Source: Fibrella aestuarina BUZ 2 (lineage in GTDB: Bacteria > Bacteroidota > Bacteroidia > Cytophagales > Spirosomataceae). Taken from it: DNA of 64,000 nt. Shown here piece by piece: positions 1 to 11,104 of the stretch. The notes under the pieces were generated by a model. That model did no database searches and was not told the origin of the DNA. It worked only from the letters and a program-made list of their open reading frames with translations. The position numbers were made by a program, and so were the translations under genes. The stretch covers positions 610,001 to 674,000 of the forward strand of contig NC_020054.1 in NCBI RefSeq assembly GCF_000331105.1. The letters run 5' to 3'. Positions within the stretch are counted from its first letter, which is position 1, and every line of letters starts with the position of its first letter.

Positions 1-1439
<1,439 letters not shown>

Positions 1440-1555
1440 GCTGATCAGTTGTAGATCAATGCTTGCCAGCACATTGTGTGTAAACTCTCTTCTCGATTGG
1501 TGAACGAACGAAACGATATTGATCGCGCCAATAAATTGGTGGGATCAGACGAGTA

Positions 1556-1673
1556 AGGAGGTTGGTAACGACGGGCGGGTGAACACCTTTTCCCATTCCG
1601 AACAGAGCCGTTAAGCCCCGCACTGCCGATGGTACTGGAGTCGAATCCGGGAGAGTAGGCGGTCGCCACCTCT
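1556..1673 (+). rRNA. rrf: 5S ribosomal RNA
   Basis: The segment has the 5S hallmarks: complementary ends (GGAGGTTGGTAAC with GGTCGCCACCTC) forming helix I, the CCCATTCCGAACAG loop and the AGTAGGCGGTCGCC 3' segment. It lies about 115 bases after the 23S end, as in a normal rRNA operon. Exact ends are estimated from helix I pairing. Confidence 0.93.
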
Positions 1674-1684
1674 GAAACAGCGAG

Positions 1685-1714
1685 AGCCGTGTTCCACCAG
1701 GAGCACGGCTTTTT
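1685..1714 (+). terminator. rRNA operon terminator
   Basis: AGCCGTG (1685-1691) pairs with CACGGCT (1704-1710) around a 12-base loop and is followed by a T run (1710-1714). It sits directly after the 5S gene, so it probably ends the rRNA operon. The following stretch up to 1953 shows no gene or structure I can support. Confidence 0.8.
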
Positions 1715-1953
1715 GCATGTATACACCATACCCAAAAAGCGATCAATTCACAGGCACTAAATAGACACTAAACTGTTGAATCCGGCGTAAGGTGTCAAAT
1801 TCACAACGCACCAAACGCTGTAAGTCATTCTACGATCGATAGTTCGCTGAGCTGATTAGTGGCCTCGAGTAAACCGCCTAATTTAGTTTGTTAGTGCTGC
1901 TCTTGATTAGATGAAGCACAGCATAGTGTGGTTGAGCTATATACTAGTCAATG

Positions 1954-1995
1954 AAAAAGCCCCCGGATAGATTATGATCTATCCGGGGGCTTTTT
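1954..1995. terminator. Strong bidirectional terminator
   Basis: A perfect 19-bp inverted repeat (1954-1972 and 1977-1995) with a 4-base loop; the outer ends are A5 and T5, so it can act in both directions. It lies just beyond the stop codon of the minus-strand TlpA-like gene and separates it from the rRNA operon. Confidence 0.9.
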
Positions 1996-2015
1996 ACTAC
2001 TGTTTAACGCTTTCG

Positions 2016-3170
2016 CTACTGCAGGATCTCAGTCAGTTTTGCTTCCAGAGCGTCACCGCGTAAGTTCTTGGCTACTATTTTGCCTTCCTTGTCAATCAGA
2101 AACGTAGCAGGAATTGCACTTACGCCGTAGCGTTGAGCGGCTTCGGATTGCCAATATTTCAAATCGGATACGTGCGTCCAGGTAAGGCCATCGTTCCGGA
2201 TAGCACGTACCCAGGCTTCGCGCTGACCGGGCCGGTCAAGCGAGACGCTGTAAATGGCAAAGCCCTTATCCTTAAATTTATTATACATCCGTACAACGTT
2301 GGGGTTTTCGTTACGGCAGGGACCACACCAGCTTGCCCAGAAATCGACGAGCACTAATTTGCCGCGTAGAGACGATAACGGAACCGTAGTGCCATTGGTA
2401 TCAGTCAATGCAATTTCAGGCGCTTCAGCACCAACGGAGAGGCCTCTGATACGAGCAATGTTTCCAATGAATGATTTGGCGTGAGGCGAACTGATGCCAG
2501 CCTGCTCAAATTTCCGGGCCAATGTATCGAGCGTTGGGAAATCTGTCTCCGGATTCAGAAAGTTCGTCGCGTAGAGTGCTGCCAACGACGTACCTAGTTC
2601 AGGCAACATAGCCTTTACTTTCTTGGTCGTTTCGGCCGCTAGCCCATCGTAGGTCTGTTCAATTTGCGACATACTCTTTGCATCATTACGAGCTTGCGCT
2701 TCCTGATACGATTTCATCAGGTCTGTACCCTTGTCTCGGATATCGTTCTGTAGCTGGAGCAGCGTACGAAACAGATCATTCGACTTGGTACCTGTGACCG
2801 TAATTTTTGGTTTAGCAGGGGGCGCATTCTTGGCTTTTGGCTTTACGCCCGGCTCCGCCAAAACGGTTAACGTCTCACCGCCTTCCAGCAACACGGCCGC
2901 TTTTTCTTTAATCACGCCCATATTCACCAGATAAATGTTACCGCCCTCAGGTACGTTCGTTTTGAGCGTAAACTGCTTGTCGGCCGTAACGACGGCAGAG
3001 TCGAGCCGAACGGCAGGATTGGTGTTCGATTCCAGGTATACTTTCGAGCCGGGCGTTGCCATCGCAATCTGGCCTGTCACGGTCGAGGGTTTGGTAGCCT
3101 GGGCATTGGCCGCTACCGAAAATAAGCAGCAAGTCAGGCTGGTGACCGTGCTTAGTACGAATTGCTTCAT
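2016..3170 (-). CDS. TlpA-family thiol-disulfide reductase with DUF4369-like N-terminus
   Basis: A 384-residue exported protein. Residues 1-23 form a Sec signal peptide (hydrophobic core, cleavage near ANA-QA). Residues about 30-125 resemble the DUF4369 domain common before thioredoxin domains in Bacteroidota. Residues about 130-240 look helical. The C-terminal thioredoxin fold carries WCGPC with the redox cysteines at 282 and 285 and the cis-Pro region in SAIPATF. Family members reduce or exchange disulfides outside the cytoplasm, often in cytochrome c maturation or oxidative stress; the substrate here is unknown. It is downstream of gatB (58-base gap), possibly with its own promoter. Confidence 0.9.
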   Translation of the reverse strand: MKQFVLSTVTSLTCCLFSVAANAQATKPSTVTGQIAMATPGSKVYLESNTNPAVRLDSAVVTADKQFTLKTNVPEGGNIYLVNMGVIKEKAAVLLEGGETLTVLAEPGVKPKAKNAPPAKPKITVTGTKSNDLFRTLLQLQNDIRDKGTDLMKSYQEAQARNDAKSMSQIEQTYDGLAAETTKKVKAMLPELGTSLAALYATNFLNPETDFPTLDTLARKFEQAGISSPHAKSFIGNIARIRGLSVGAEAPEIALTDTNGTTVPLSSLRGKLVLVDFWASWCGPCRNENPNVVRMYNKFKDKGFAIYSVSLDRPGQREAWVRAIRNDGLTWTHVSDLKYWQSEAAQRYGVSAIPATFLIDKEGKIVAKNLRGDALEAKLTEILQ

Positions 3171-3228
3171 CGTTTATTTGTCCTGTTTAGACACCCTGAT
3201 AGTCAATATGTTTACGCCAGAGCAAGCA

Positions 3229-4713
3229 TCAGGCCAGGCTTTTTGCCAACAGTTGATTCACCAACTTGGGGTCGGCCGAACCTTTTGACCGCTTCATGAC
3301 CTCGCCAACAAACAAACCCATCAGGTTCTTCTTACCCTTGCGATATTGGTCGACCTTATCGGGCCAGTCGGCTAGCGTCTCTTCAATTAACGTTTGTAAG
3401 GCGTCGGTATTACGGTTCTGTAACAAGCCGTTAGCGGATGCTAGTTCAGCGGGCGATTGGCCAGGCTGAGTCACCATCAATCCGAAGATTGTTTGGGCGG
3501 CTGTTTGGCTAACCGTTCCTTCATCAATCAGCCGAATCAACGCTGCCAGCGAGGTAGCCGGTACAGGAAATTGCCCTTCCTGTAACAACTTATCAGTCAA
3601 CTGCCCTTTGACAGGCCCCATAATCCAGTTGGAAGCCGCTTTGAAATTGGTAGTCTCAGCACATACCGCTTCAAAATAATCAGCGAGTTCGCGCGAATCG
3701 GTCAGCAGGGCCGCGTCGTAATCGGGCAAGCCGTAGTGTGTGCGGAAGCGGTCGTAACGCTCACGGGGAAGGGCAGGCATCGCGGCCCGAATGCGGGCTA
3801 GCCATTCATCGGAGATGACCACGGGCATCAGATCAGGATCAGGGAAGTACCGGTAATCATTCATGGTCTCCTTCTCGCGCATGCCAAAGCTTTGGCCTTT
3901 ATCGGCATCGAACGTGCGCGTTTCCTGAATAATTCGTCCACCTTCTTCGGTTACCTTGATCTGCCGGGCAAACTCGGCTTCTACAGCGCGCTGCACGTTG
4001 CGGATCGAGTTCAGGTTCTTTACTTCAACCTTCGTCCCCAACTGCGTGTCGCCTTTGGGCCTGATGGAGATGTTGACATCGCAGCGCAACGAGCCCTCTT
4101 CCATGTTGCCATCACAAATACCCAAATAGCGAACGAGCCGACGAACCTCAGTCAGGAATTGCCCGGCTTCATCGGCCGAGCGCAGGCAGGGGTCAGTCAC
4201 CATCTCGATCAGCGGTGTACCGGCGCGGTTATAATCCAGGCAGGTAGCGTCGGTATCGGCCGTGTGAATACTCTTGCCGGCATCTTCCTCCAGATGGATA
4301 TGATGCAGTTGAACGACTGTATGTTCGATTTCACCGTCGGCATTTTTGGCCCGGATCGGAATACCACCGCCTACACAGATCGGCCCTTTATCCTGCGAAA
4401 GCTGATAGCCCTTTGGCAGATCAGGGTAAAAGTAATTTTTCCGGGCAAAAATGTTACGCCGGGTAATGCTGCTGCCGCAGGCAAGGCCCATTCGGACAGC
4501 GTACTCGACAGCCAGCCGATTAGGCCGCGGCAACGTACCTGGATGCGCCAGCGTAATGACGCTCACCTGCGTGTTTGGGTCGGCCCCGAAGGCGTTGGCA
4601 TCGGCCGCAAACATTTTGCTGGCCGTGAGCAGCTGGCAGTGCACTTCCAGACCAATAACGGCTTCGTAACCGACTGACGATGTCGGAGTTATAAGAGATG
4701 ATTCGACTTGCAT
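3229..4713 (-). CDS. gatB: Asp-tRNA(Asn)/Glu-tRNA(Gln) amidotransferase subunit B
   Basis: A 494-residue protein of full family length. GatB binds misacylated Glu-tRNA(Gln) or Asp-tRNA(Asn), phosphorylates the side chain and, with GatA supplying ammonia, converts it to Gln or Asn. Seen here: the N-terminal kinase-like cradle beginning with YEAVIGLEVHCQL, the GSLRCDVNIS and TKVEVKNLNS segments, YRYFPDPDLMP, and the C-terminal YqeY-like helical tail (about 345-494) with the end FVGEVMKRSKG. gatA and gatC are not adjacent, as is common in this phylum. A consensus -7 box lies only five bases upstream of the ATG, so the mRNA may be leaderless. Confidence 0.97.
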   Translation of the reverse strand: MQVESSLITPTSSVGYEAVIGLEVHCQLLTASKMFAADANAFGADPNTQVSVITLAHPGTLPRPNRLAVEYAVRMGLACGSSITRRNIFARKNYFYPDLPKGYQLSQDKGPICVGGGIPIRAKNADGEIEHTVVQLHHIHLEEDAGKSIHTADTDATCLDYNRAGTPLIEMVTDPCLRSADEAGQFLTEVRRLVRYLGICDGNMEEGSLRCDVNISIRPKGDTQLGTKVEVKNLNSIRNVQRAVEAEFARQIKVTEEGGRIIQETRTFDADKGQSFGMREKETMNDYRYFPDPDLMPVVISDEWLARIRAAMPALPRERYDRFRTHYGLPDYDAALLTDSRELADYFEAVCAETTNFKAASNWIMGPVKGQLTDKLLQEGQFPVPATSLAALIRLIDEGTVSQTAAQTIFGLMVTQPGQSPAELASANGLLQNRNTDALQTLIEETLADWPDKVDQYRKGKKNLMGLFVGEVMKRSKGSADPKLVNQLLAKSLA

Positions 4714-4718
4714 TGCTA

Positions 4719-4726
4719 CAAAGATA
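4719..4726 (-). promoter_or_regulatory. -7 promoter box of gatB
   Basis: TATCTTTG on the minus strand fits the Bacteroidota -7 consensus TAnnTTTG exactly and is separated from the gatB ATG by only TAGCA. No clear -33 TTG was seen at the usual distance. If used, transcription would start at or next to the start codon. Confidence 0.5.
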
Positions 4727-4883
4727 AGCTCTATCGGGCCGTAAGTGGTTTAGTTGACAGCCGTAAGTACTGGTAAACAGACTACCTTTTGAAACCTACT
4801 CCGTCGACTTCCCTCCGGCTTGCCGAACCTTGCCCGTAAGCTGCGCGTTGAAGCCTCTGTAACCTCGCTATTCGTCTGCCCGC

Positions 4884-6434
4884 ATGGAGTGTCAGTACGT
4901 ACCCCTATCAGCCACCGGCCAATTCTCGCAACTCTTTCTCGATTACCTCGATCAAAAACCAGCCTTGCGGGCTTTTTACGGCGATTTTCCGACTCTTAGT
5001 GCGTTCGACAAACAGATGGCGCAGCGGCAGTTTCCGAACGAAAACCGGGCGGTGCTGGTCGAGGTGCTGACCCAACAGTATAGTCAGATTGCGTCGAAGC
5101 CCGATCTGGAAGCACTCAATGATGAGAAGACATTCGTCGTAACGACGGGGCATCAGTTGAACCTGGGCACGGGGCCGTTGTATGTGGTGTACAAAATCGT
5201 GACCATTATCAACCTAGCCCGCAAGCTTAGCGCAACGTACCCCGGTTACCGGTTCGTGCCGCTTTACTGGATGGCGTCGGAAGACCACGATTTTGCCGAA
5301 ATCAACCATTTCCGGCTGTTTGGACGTACCCACACCTGGCAAACCGAGCAGCGTGGTGCCGTCGGTCGGATGGACCCCCGCGAGCTAGCCAGCCTGTTTG
5401 CCGAAATACCCGAGAAACTGCCTTTGTTTGAGCAGGCGTACCTGAACAATGATACGTTGGCGAACGCGGCTCGTCAGTACATGCACGAGTTGTTCGGGCA
5501 GGAGGGGCTGATTTGTCTGGATGCCGACGATCCCGCACTGAAGCGCCTTTTCGCGCCGATCATGCGCGACGAATTGCTCCATCAACGTAGCAGCAACTTG
5601 GTCAACGAAACAACCGAGCAGTTGAACGCGCTGGGCTACAAAACGCCCATTTCGCCCCGCGACATCAATCTCTTTTACCTTACCGACGGTCTACGTGAAC
5701 GCATTGTCCGCACGGAGGAAGGCGTGTTTAACGTGAATGGTACCCAACTCCATTTCACCGAAGAAGAGCTCCTGGCTGAACTCGATGCTCACCCGGAGCG
5801 ATTCAGCCCGAACGTGGTAATGCGGCCGTTGTATCAGGAAGTCATTTTGCCCAATCTGGCCTACATCGGTGGACCATCAGAAGTGCCTTATTGGCTACAA
5901 TTGAAAGCCGAGTTTGACCATTTTGGCGTGCCTTTCCCGTTGTTGATGCCCCGTAATTTCGCCCTGTATGTGCCCCGCGTCACAGCACGGCGTATTAACA
6001 AACTAGGCCTTGACACATCGGAGATGTTTCAGGATGTAGTGACCCTCAAGCGCCGGTATGTTGAGCATCATAGCGAGCATTGCCTGAAATTCGACGAAGA
6101 AAATAAAGCGGTCAGCAAATCGCTGGAAGCTATTCTGGTGAAAGCACAGCTGGTAGACCCAACCCTTGAAAAGGCGGTGCTGGCTGAAACAAGGCGCTTC
6201 GCCAATGCGGTAGCTCGTTTGGAGAAGAAGATGCGGCGGGCCGAAGAGCGGAACCAGGAAATAGGCGTGCGGCAATTATTGGCCGTGAAAGACGAGTTGT
6301 TTCCCGAAGGCACGCCGCAGGAGCGTATCGATAACTTCCTGACGTTCTACCTGAACGACCGTGATTTCCTGAAAAAGCTACTGGGTACGTTCAATCCGTT
6401 CGATTACCGGATGCAGGTTTGTCTGGAAGGGTAA
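4884..6434 (+). CDS. bshC: Bacillithiol biosynthesis cysteine-adding enzyme
   Basis: A 516-residue BshC (YllA family) protein. BshC joins cysteine to glucosamine-malate in the last step of bacillithiol synthesis. Family features visible: the nucleotide-binding-like core with TGHQLNLGTGPLYVVYKI near residues 88-105, YWMASEDHDFAEI near 128-140, the central NVVMRPLYQEVILPNLAYIGG segment (quoted in part here as MRPLYQEVILPNLAYIGG), and a C-terminal coiled coil (about 405-475) typical of this family. The ATG at 4884 is the first good start. Convergent with the GH3 gene, with only about 20 bases between stop codons. bshA and bshB are not in the window. Confidence 0.93.
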   Translation: MECQYVPLSATGQFSQLFLDYLDQKPALRAFYGDFPTLSAFDKQMAQRQFPNENRAVLVEVLTQQYSQIASKPDLEALNDEKTFVVTTGHQLNLGTGPLYVVYKIVTIINLARKLSATYPGYRFVPLYWMASEDHDFAEINHFRLFGRTHTWQTEQRGAVGRMDPRELASLFAEIPEKLPLFEQAYLNNDTLANAARQYMHELFGQEGLICLDADDPALKRLFAPIMRDELLHQRSSNLVNETTEQLNALGYKTPISPRDINLFYLTDGLRERIVRTEEGVFNVNGTQLHFTEEELLAELDAHPERFSPNVVMRPLYQEVILPNLAYIGGPSEVPYWLQLKAEFDHFGVPFPLLMPRNFALYVPRVTARRINKLGLDTSEMFQDVVTLKRRYVEHHSEHCLKFDEENKAVSKSLEAILVKAQLVDPTLEKAVLAETRRFANAVARLEKKMRRAEERNQEIGVRQLLAVKDELFPEGTPQERIDNFLTFYLNDRDFLKKLLGTFNPFDYRMQVCLEG

Positions 6435-6455
6435 CGAGCCTGCCGTTTTCCCAGA

Positions 6456-8003
6456 TCAATACACAGCATCCCGGTAACTACCGCCCAGCAGATCCTCGAC
6501 ATACTCGCGGGAGTTGCTGAGGCGCGGCACCTTATGCTGCCCACCTACTTTGCCCCGTTGGGTCATCCAGGCGTAGAACGTGCCGCGGGGCACGGCGTGC
6601 ACCATAGGCTCCACCAATGCCATATCCCGGTAGCGTTTGGCGTCATAATCGGAGTTGAGTTGCCGCAGTGTTTCGTCGAGCACCTGCGTGAAGGTCGTCA
6701 GGCTGTCGGGCTCCCGGGCAAATTCGATCACCCATTCGTGCCCGCCCTGTTGCCGGCCGCTGACACGCCCGTGTTGCATGTAAACCGGGCCGGCGGTGTA
6801 ATCGGCAATGACAGCGCCCGTCACCTTGCAGGCCTGCGTAATGGCCATCTCGGCGTTTTCGACGATAATCTCTTCCCCAAACGCATTGATAAACTGCTTG
6901 GTCCGGCCACTAATGCGGATGCGGTGTGGATACAACGACGTAAACCGGACAGTGTCGCCGATACGGTAGCGCCATAAACCGGCGTTGGTCGTGATCACCA
7001 GCGCGTAATTCCGGTTCAGTTCGACCTCTTCGATCGTATAGGCTTTGGGAAACGGCTGATCGGCTTCTTCAATCGGAACGAATTCGTAGAAAATGCCGTA
7101 ATCGGTCATCAGCAACATTTCGTTGGCGAGCGTCAGGTCGTCCTGAATGGCAAAATAGCCTTCAGACGCGTTGTATACCTCCTGGTAAGTGATGGGTCGG
7201 CCGCCGAAAATATGCTGCTGGAACAGTTCACGATAGGGCTGAAAAGCGACTGCCCCGTGGATAAACACTTCGAAATTGGGCCATACGTCGAGAATCGAGG
7301 CAGCACCCGTCTGCGCCAGAATCTTCTGAATCAGCACCATGGTCCAGGTGGGTACACCCAGAATGCTCGTCACGTTTTCCTGCGACGTGATTCGGGCCAT
7401 TCGGTCGAGTTTGGCCTCCCATTCGTCCATGAGCGCTACCTCGAGCGAGGGCGTCCGGATGAATTGACCCCAGGTGGGCAGGTTTTTCATGACCACCGCC
7501 GAGATATCGCCCGCTGCGCCGTTTCGGCTATACGGGTTCTCGTGGAGGCTGCCGCCGATGGATAAGCCCTTTCCGTCAAACACACGGGTGTCGGGTCGGT
7601 TGGCCACATAAAGAGCCATCATATCCTTGCCGCCTTTGAAGTGGCAATCGTCGAGGGCTTCGGGCGAAACCGGGATGAATTTACTGCGGGCGTTGGTAGT
7701 GCCCGACGATTTGGAAAACCAGCGAATGGGCGACGACCAAAGCACGTTTTGCTCGCCCTTCATGACACGCTCGATGAAAGGAAACAGGTCCTCGTAGCTC
7801 GATACGGGCACTTGTCGCTGGAAATCAGCCACCGACCGGATGTCGCTGTAGCCGTGCGCTTTACCCCACTGGGTACGTTTACCTTTTTGAATCAGTTGGC
7901 CAAAAACCCGCTGTTGGGCATCGCTGGGCCGCGCTTTAATCGCCTCGATCCGAGGTAAGCGACGACGAAGTAGCCAGGTTAGCGTGGTATTGAGCAGCGT
8001 CAT
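6456..8003 (-). CDS. GH3 auxin-responsive promoter family protein
   Basis: About 515 residues from the ATG at 8003; the frame is open to a TTG at 8063, but the N-terminus MTLLNTTLTWLLRRRLP suits the family better. GH3 proteins belong to the adenylate-forming (ANL) superfamily and in plants conjugate amino acids to acyl acids. Seen: SSGTTNARSKFIPVS (ATP-binding loop, about residues 95-110), YNASEGYFAIQDD, YRIGDTVRF and SGRTKQFINAFGEE, in the expected order. The bacterial substrate is unknown. It follows the glycerophosphodiesterase by 82 bases on the same strand; a near-consensus -7 box (TAGTTTG) near 8064 suggests its own promoter. Confidence 0.88.
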   Translation of the reverse strand: MTLLNTTLTWLLRRRLPRIEAIKARPSDAQQRVFGQLIQKGKRTQWGKAHGYSDIRSVADFQRQVPVSSYEDLFPFIERVMKGEQNVLWSSPIRWFSKSSGTTNARSKFIPVSPEALDDCHFKGGKDMMALYVANRPDTRVFDGKGLSIGGSLHENPYSRNGAAGDISAVVMKNLPTWGQFIRTPSLEVALMDEWEAKLDRMARITSQENVTSILGVPTWTMVLIQKILAQTGAASILDVWPNFEVFIHGAVAFQPYRELFQQHIFGGRPITYQEVYNASEGYFAIQDDLTLANEMLLMTDYGIFYEFVPIEEADQPFPKAYTIEEVELNRNYALVITTNAGLWRYRIGDTVRFTSLYPHRIRISGRTKQFINAFGEEIIVENAEMAITQACKVTGAVIADYTAGPVYMQHGRVSGRQQGGHEWVIEFAREPDSLTTFTQVLDETLRQLNSDYDAKRYRDMALVEPMVHAVPRGTFYAWMTQRGKVGGQHKVPRLSNSREYVEDLLGGSYRDAVY

Positions 8004-8085
8004 ACGGCGGGCTGTAGCAGAGCTTTGGCTTATAAACTTAAACGTTTGGCGTACTAACCACAAACTACGGCTGATAAACTCCTGT

Positions 8086-8988
8086 TCAAAGCTCTATCGC
8101 CCGGTCTGGGTAATCCGTAATTAAGCCATCGACACCCAGGTCGAGCAGTCGACGCATGTCTTTGGGGTTATTAACCGTCCAGGGAATGACCTTGACGCCT
8201 AGCTGATGCAATTTCTCGATGCCGTCCCGACTGATCAACTGGTAATTGGGGCTGTAAATGGCGGGTTTAAAACCCAGTTTTTCGAGGTTGTGGTCGATAC
8301 CCCGAATGTTTTCCACGAGTGCCGACAGCCGCACCGGCAAGAGTTTTTTGGCCGTCATTTGCTGCTGCCACTGCTGCAACACGGCAAAATCGAAACTTTG
8401 AATCACCACGCGGTTGGGGTCGAGGTTGGCTTCTGTCAGAATCTGATTGACCAACCGACAAAACTCGGCGGGTTGCGGCTGGCTCTTGTCGTATTCGTCG
8501 CCCTCGCTTTTCAACTCGATGTTATACCCAAACCTGGGTACGTTGCCATTGACCCGGTGGGCTTCGACGGCGGCAATTACGTCTCGTAGCAACGGTTTGA
8601 TCGCTGGCTGTTTCTGCTGCTCTGGGAAACGCGCGTTACCCCGCCTACCCACATCGTATTGCTTAATGTCGGCATACGGCATACGGTACAGCACCAGCCA
8701 TTTCTGCTCGTCTTTCGTAACCGGCGTACCATCGGGTTTAGTGGTAAACTCGGCGTTGAAATACGGCTCATGCGACACCACCACCTGCCCATCCTGGCTA
8801 ACGACCACGTCGAGCTCAAGCGTATTGACACCCAGATTCAGTGCTTTCAGAAAGGCCGGGATGGTGTTCTCGGGCATCAGGCCCCGGCAACCCCGATGTC
8901 CCTGCAACTCGTAGTTACGAGGGGTACGTTGTTGGGCCGTCAGAAGGTTGGTGGAAAGCAACATGAGCAAACCGAGGAACAACCGCAT
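8086..8988 (-). CDS. Glycerophosphodiester phosphodiesterase family protein
   Basis: About 300 residues from the ATG at 8988. The reading frame runs further upstream into trpA, but MRLFLGLLMLLSTNLLTAQQ is a clear signal peptide and fixes this start, 10 bases after the trpA stop. GDPD enzymes hydrolyse glycerophosphodiesters to glycerol-3-phosphate and an alcohol in a TIM barrel. Visible motifs: GHRGCRGLMPENT (catalytic His, metal-binding Glu), NTLELDVVVSQDG, and VVSHEP with the second His; the C-terminal LGVDGLITDYP closes the fold. Probably exported. The tight spacing suggests it is carried at the end of the trp transcript, although no link to tryptophan is evident. Confidence 0.9.
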   Translation of the reverse strand: MRLFLGLLMLLSTNLLTAQQRTPRNYELQGHRGCRGLMPENTIPAFLKALNLGVNTLELDVVVSQDGQVVVSHEPYFNAEFTTKPDGTPVTKDEQKWLVLYRMPYADIKQYDVGRRGNARFPEQQKQPAIKPLLRDVIAAVEAHRVNGNVPRFGYNIELKSEGDEYDKSQPQPAEFCRLVNQILTEANLDPNRVVIQSFDFAVLQQWQQQMTAKKLLPVRLSALVENIRGIDHNLEKLGFKPAIYSPNYQLISRDGIEKLHQLGVKVIPWTVNNPKDMRRLLDLGVDGLITDYPDRAIEL

Positions 8989-8998
8989 AGAAAACAGC

Positions 8999-9784
8999 TT
9001 ATCGGCGGATGTTTTGTACAAAGGAAGCGATCCCCTCGGCCGACGTACCCGACTCCTGAAGGTGCCGGATAAACGCGCTCCCGATGATGGCTCCGTTGGC
9101 AAACTGGCAGGCCGAGTCGAACGTGTCCTGGTTGTTGATACCGAAACCAATCAGCCGGGGGTTGCGCAGGTTCATGGCCTGAACCCGGTCAAAATAAGCC
9201 CGCATGGTGTCGTTGATGCCCGATACTGACCCCGTGATGCTGGCCGACGAGACCATGTAGATAAACCCGTCGGATACCTCGTCGATAAACCGAATGCGCT
9301 CGTCGGACGTCTGGGGCGTAATCAGGAAGATATTCAGGATGCCGTAGCGATCAAAAATAGCCTTGTATTCATCCACGAACAGATCAAACGGCAGGTCGGG
9401 CAGAATCACGCCGTCGACGCCTACTTCCTGGCATTTCTGGCAGAACGCTTCCACGCCAAACTGCAAAACGGGATTAACGTACCCCATCAGCAGAATCGGT
9501 ACGTTGATTTCCTGCCGACAACCCGCCAGCTGCTCGAACAGCACTCTCAGGCTCATGCCGTTTTCGAGGGCCACGCCATTGCTTTGCTGAATGGTCTCCC
9601 CGTCGGCTACGGGGTCAGAATAAGGCATACCAATCTCGACCAGATCGACCCCAGCCTGTTGGAGGCCACGCAATACCGTGCGGGTGTCGGTCAGTTGCGG
9701 AAAGCCCGCGGTAAAGTATACGTTCAGCAGTCGTTCACTCTTCTGCGCAAACAACTCCGTAATGCGGTTTTGGGTAATCGTCAT
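8999..9784 (-). CDS. trpA: Tryptophan synthase alpha chain
   Basis: A 261-residue TrpA. It splits indole-3-glycerol phosphate into indole and glyceraldehyde-3-phosphate and passes indole to TrpB. The start MTITQNRITELF, the catalytic segment VEIGMPYSDPVADG (Glu and Asp), the TPQTSDERI loop, and the phosphate-binding GFGINNQ are all in place. It is the last biosynthetic gene of the trp operon, separated from trpB by a long palindrome (9799-9895). Confidence 0.97.
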   Translation of the reverse strand: MTITQNRITELFAQKSERLLNVYFTAGFPQLTDTRTVLRGLQQAGVDLVEIGMPYSDPVADGETIQQSNGVALENGMSLRVLFEQLAGCRQEINVPILLMGYVNPVLQFGVEAFCQKCQEVGVDGVILPDLPFDLFVDEYKAIFDRYGILNIFLITPQTSDERIRFIDEVSDGFIYMVSSASITGSVSGINDTMRAYFDRVQAMNLRNPRLIGFGINNQDTFDSACQFANGAIIGSAFIRHLQESGTSAEGIASFVQNIRR

Positions 9785-9798
9785 GGATAGCTTTGGTG

Positions 9799-9895
9799 GT
9801 CATTGGTGGTCATTGGTAGTCCTTTGCTGTGCGTCATTCGTTGTAAAAACCGATTAATGACGCACAGCAAAGGACTACCAATGACCACCAATGAC
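9799..9895. repeat. Long perfect palindrome between trpB and trpA
   Basis: Two perfect 40-base arms (9799-9838 and 9856-9895) around a 17-base loop. The arm contains an internal direct echo (GGTGGTCATT twice). It fills nearly the whole trpB-trpA gap. There is no T run, so it is not an obvious intrinsic terminator; in the transcript it would make a very stable hairpin that could protect or process the mRNA. One of several such elements in this window. Confidence 0.95.
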
Positions 9896-9899
9896 GTTT

Positions 9900-11099
9900 T
9901 TAAAGATACTTCGTATACGTACTGAGGTCTTTGTCGCCGCGGCCTGAGAGGCAAACCACCACCACATCGTCTGGCTGAAGCGGCAGTTCGTTGAGCGTGG
10001 CCAGAGCGTGTGCCGTCTCGAGGGCGGGAATAATGCCTTCCAGCTTGCTGAGGTTGAACGCGGCTTTAACGGCTTCGTCGTCGGTGATGCTGTAGAACGT
10101 ACCCCGCCCTGAGTCGAACAAGTGCGCGTGCAGCGGCCCAATACCCGGGTAATCAAGTCCTGCCGAAATCGAATACGGCTCGGTAACCTGCCCATCTTCG
10201 GTCTGCATCAGGATGGTGCGCGAGCCGTGCAGTACACCCGGCTTACCCAGGGCTGTGGTCGCGGCCGAGTGACCCGACGTGATGCCGTGCCCAGCGGCTT
10301 CGGCCGCAATCAGTTGCACCGACGGCTCGTCGAGAAAATGGAAAAATGCCCCGGCGGCGTTGCTGCCACCGCCCACGCAGGCCACCACGTAATCGGGTGT
10401 TTCGCGGCCTTCTTTCGCCAGCAATTGTTTCCGAATTTCTTCCGAGATGACCGACTGAAACCGCGCAACCATATCCGGGTAGGGGTGCGGCCCCACCACT
10501 GAGCCGATGATGTAATGCGTATCGACGGGGTTATTGATCCAGTGGCGCATGGCCTCATTGGTCGCGTCTTTGAGCGTTTGGCTACCCGACCGGGCGGGAC
10601 GTACCTCGGCACCCAGCATCCGCATCCGGTCGACGTTGGGCTTCTGGCGCTCAATGTCGATAGACCCCATGTAGACGATGCACTCAAGGCCCATCAGCGC
10701 GCAGACCGTGGCAGTTGCTACGCCGTGTTGCCCGGCGCCGGTTTCGGCTACGATGCGTTTTTTGCCCAGCCGCTGTGCCATCAGAATCTGACCAATGGTG
10801 TTGTTGATCTTGTGGGCGCCTGTGTGGCAAAGGTCTTCGCGCTTGAGGTAGATACTCGCCCCAACCTGCTCAGACAGCCGCTTGGCCAGAAACAAGGGCG
10901 TCGGCCGACCAACGTAGTCGATCAGTAATTGCTGAAATTCAGCCTGAAAGGCCGGGTCAGCCATGATGGCAAGGTAATTCTGCCGAAGCTCTTCTACATT
11001 CGGGTAGAGCATTTCGGGAATAAAGGCCCCGCCAAAATGACCGTAAAAGCCTTTATCCGTTACCGAAAAGGAAGCTTGTGATTCAACTATGGTTTGCAT
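9900..11099 (-). CDS. trpB: Tryptophan synthase beta chain
   Basis: A 399-residue TrpB of normal length. A PLP enzyme condensing indole with serine to give tryptophan, working as an alpha2-beta2 complex with TrpA. The PLP lysine sits in [15 protein letters not shown], the [10 protein letters not shown] glycine-rich turn and the GGGSNAAG phosphate-binding loop are present. It starts only five bases after the vapC-like stop codon, so translation is probably coupled to the toxin-antitoxin pair upstream. Confidence 0.98.
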   Translation of the reverse strand: MQTIVESQASFSVTDKGFYGHFGGAFIPEMLYPNVEELRQNYLAIMADPAFQAEFQQLLIDYVGRPTPLFLAKRLSEQVGASIYLKREDLCHTGAHKINNTIGQILMAQRLGKKRIVAETGAGQHGVATATVCALMGLECIVYMGSIDIERQKPNVDRMRMLGAEVRPARSGSQTLKDATNEAMRHWINNPVDTHYIIGSVVGPHPYPDMVARFQSVISEEIRKQLLAKEGRETPDYVVACVGGGSNAAGAFFHFLDEPSVQLIAAEAAGHGITSGHSAATTALGKPGVLHGSRTILMQTEDGQVTEPYSISAGLDYPGIGPLHAHLFDSGRGTFYSITDDEAVKAAFNLSKLEGIIPALETAHALATLNELPLQPDDVVVVCLSGRGDKDLSTYTKYL

Positions 11100-11104
11100 A
11101 TCAA

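Noticed and set aside
9799..9895. CRISPR array (repeated words in the palindromes)
   Set aside because: Arms are inverted, not regularly spaced direct repeats, and there are no spacers or cas genes.
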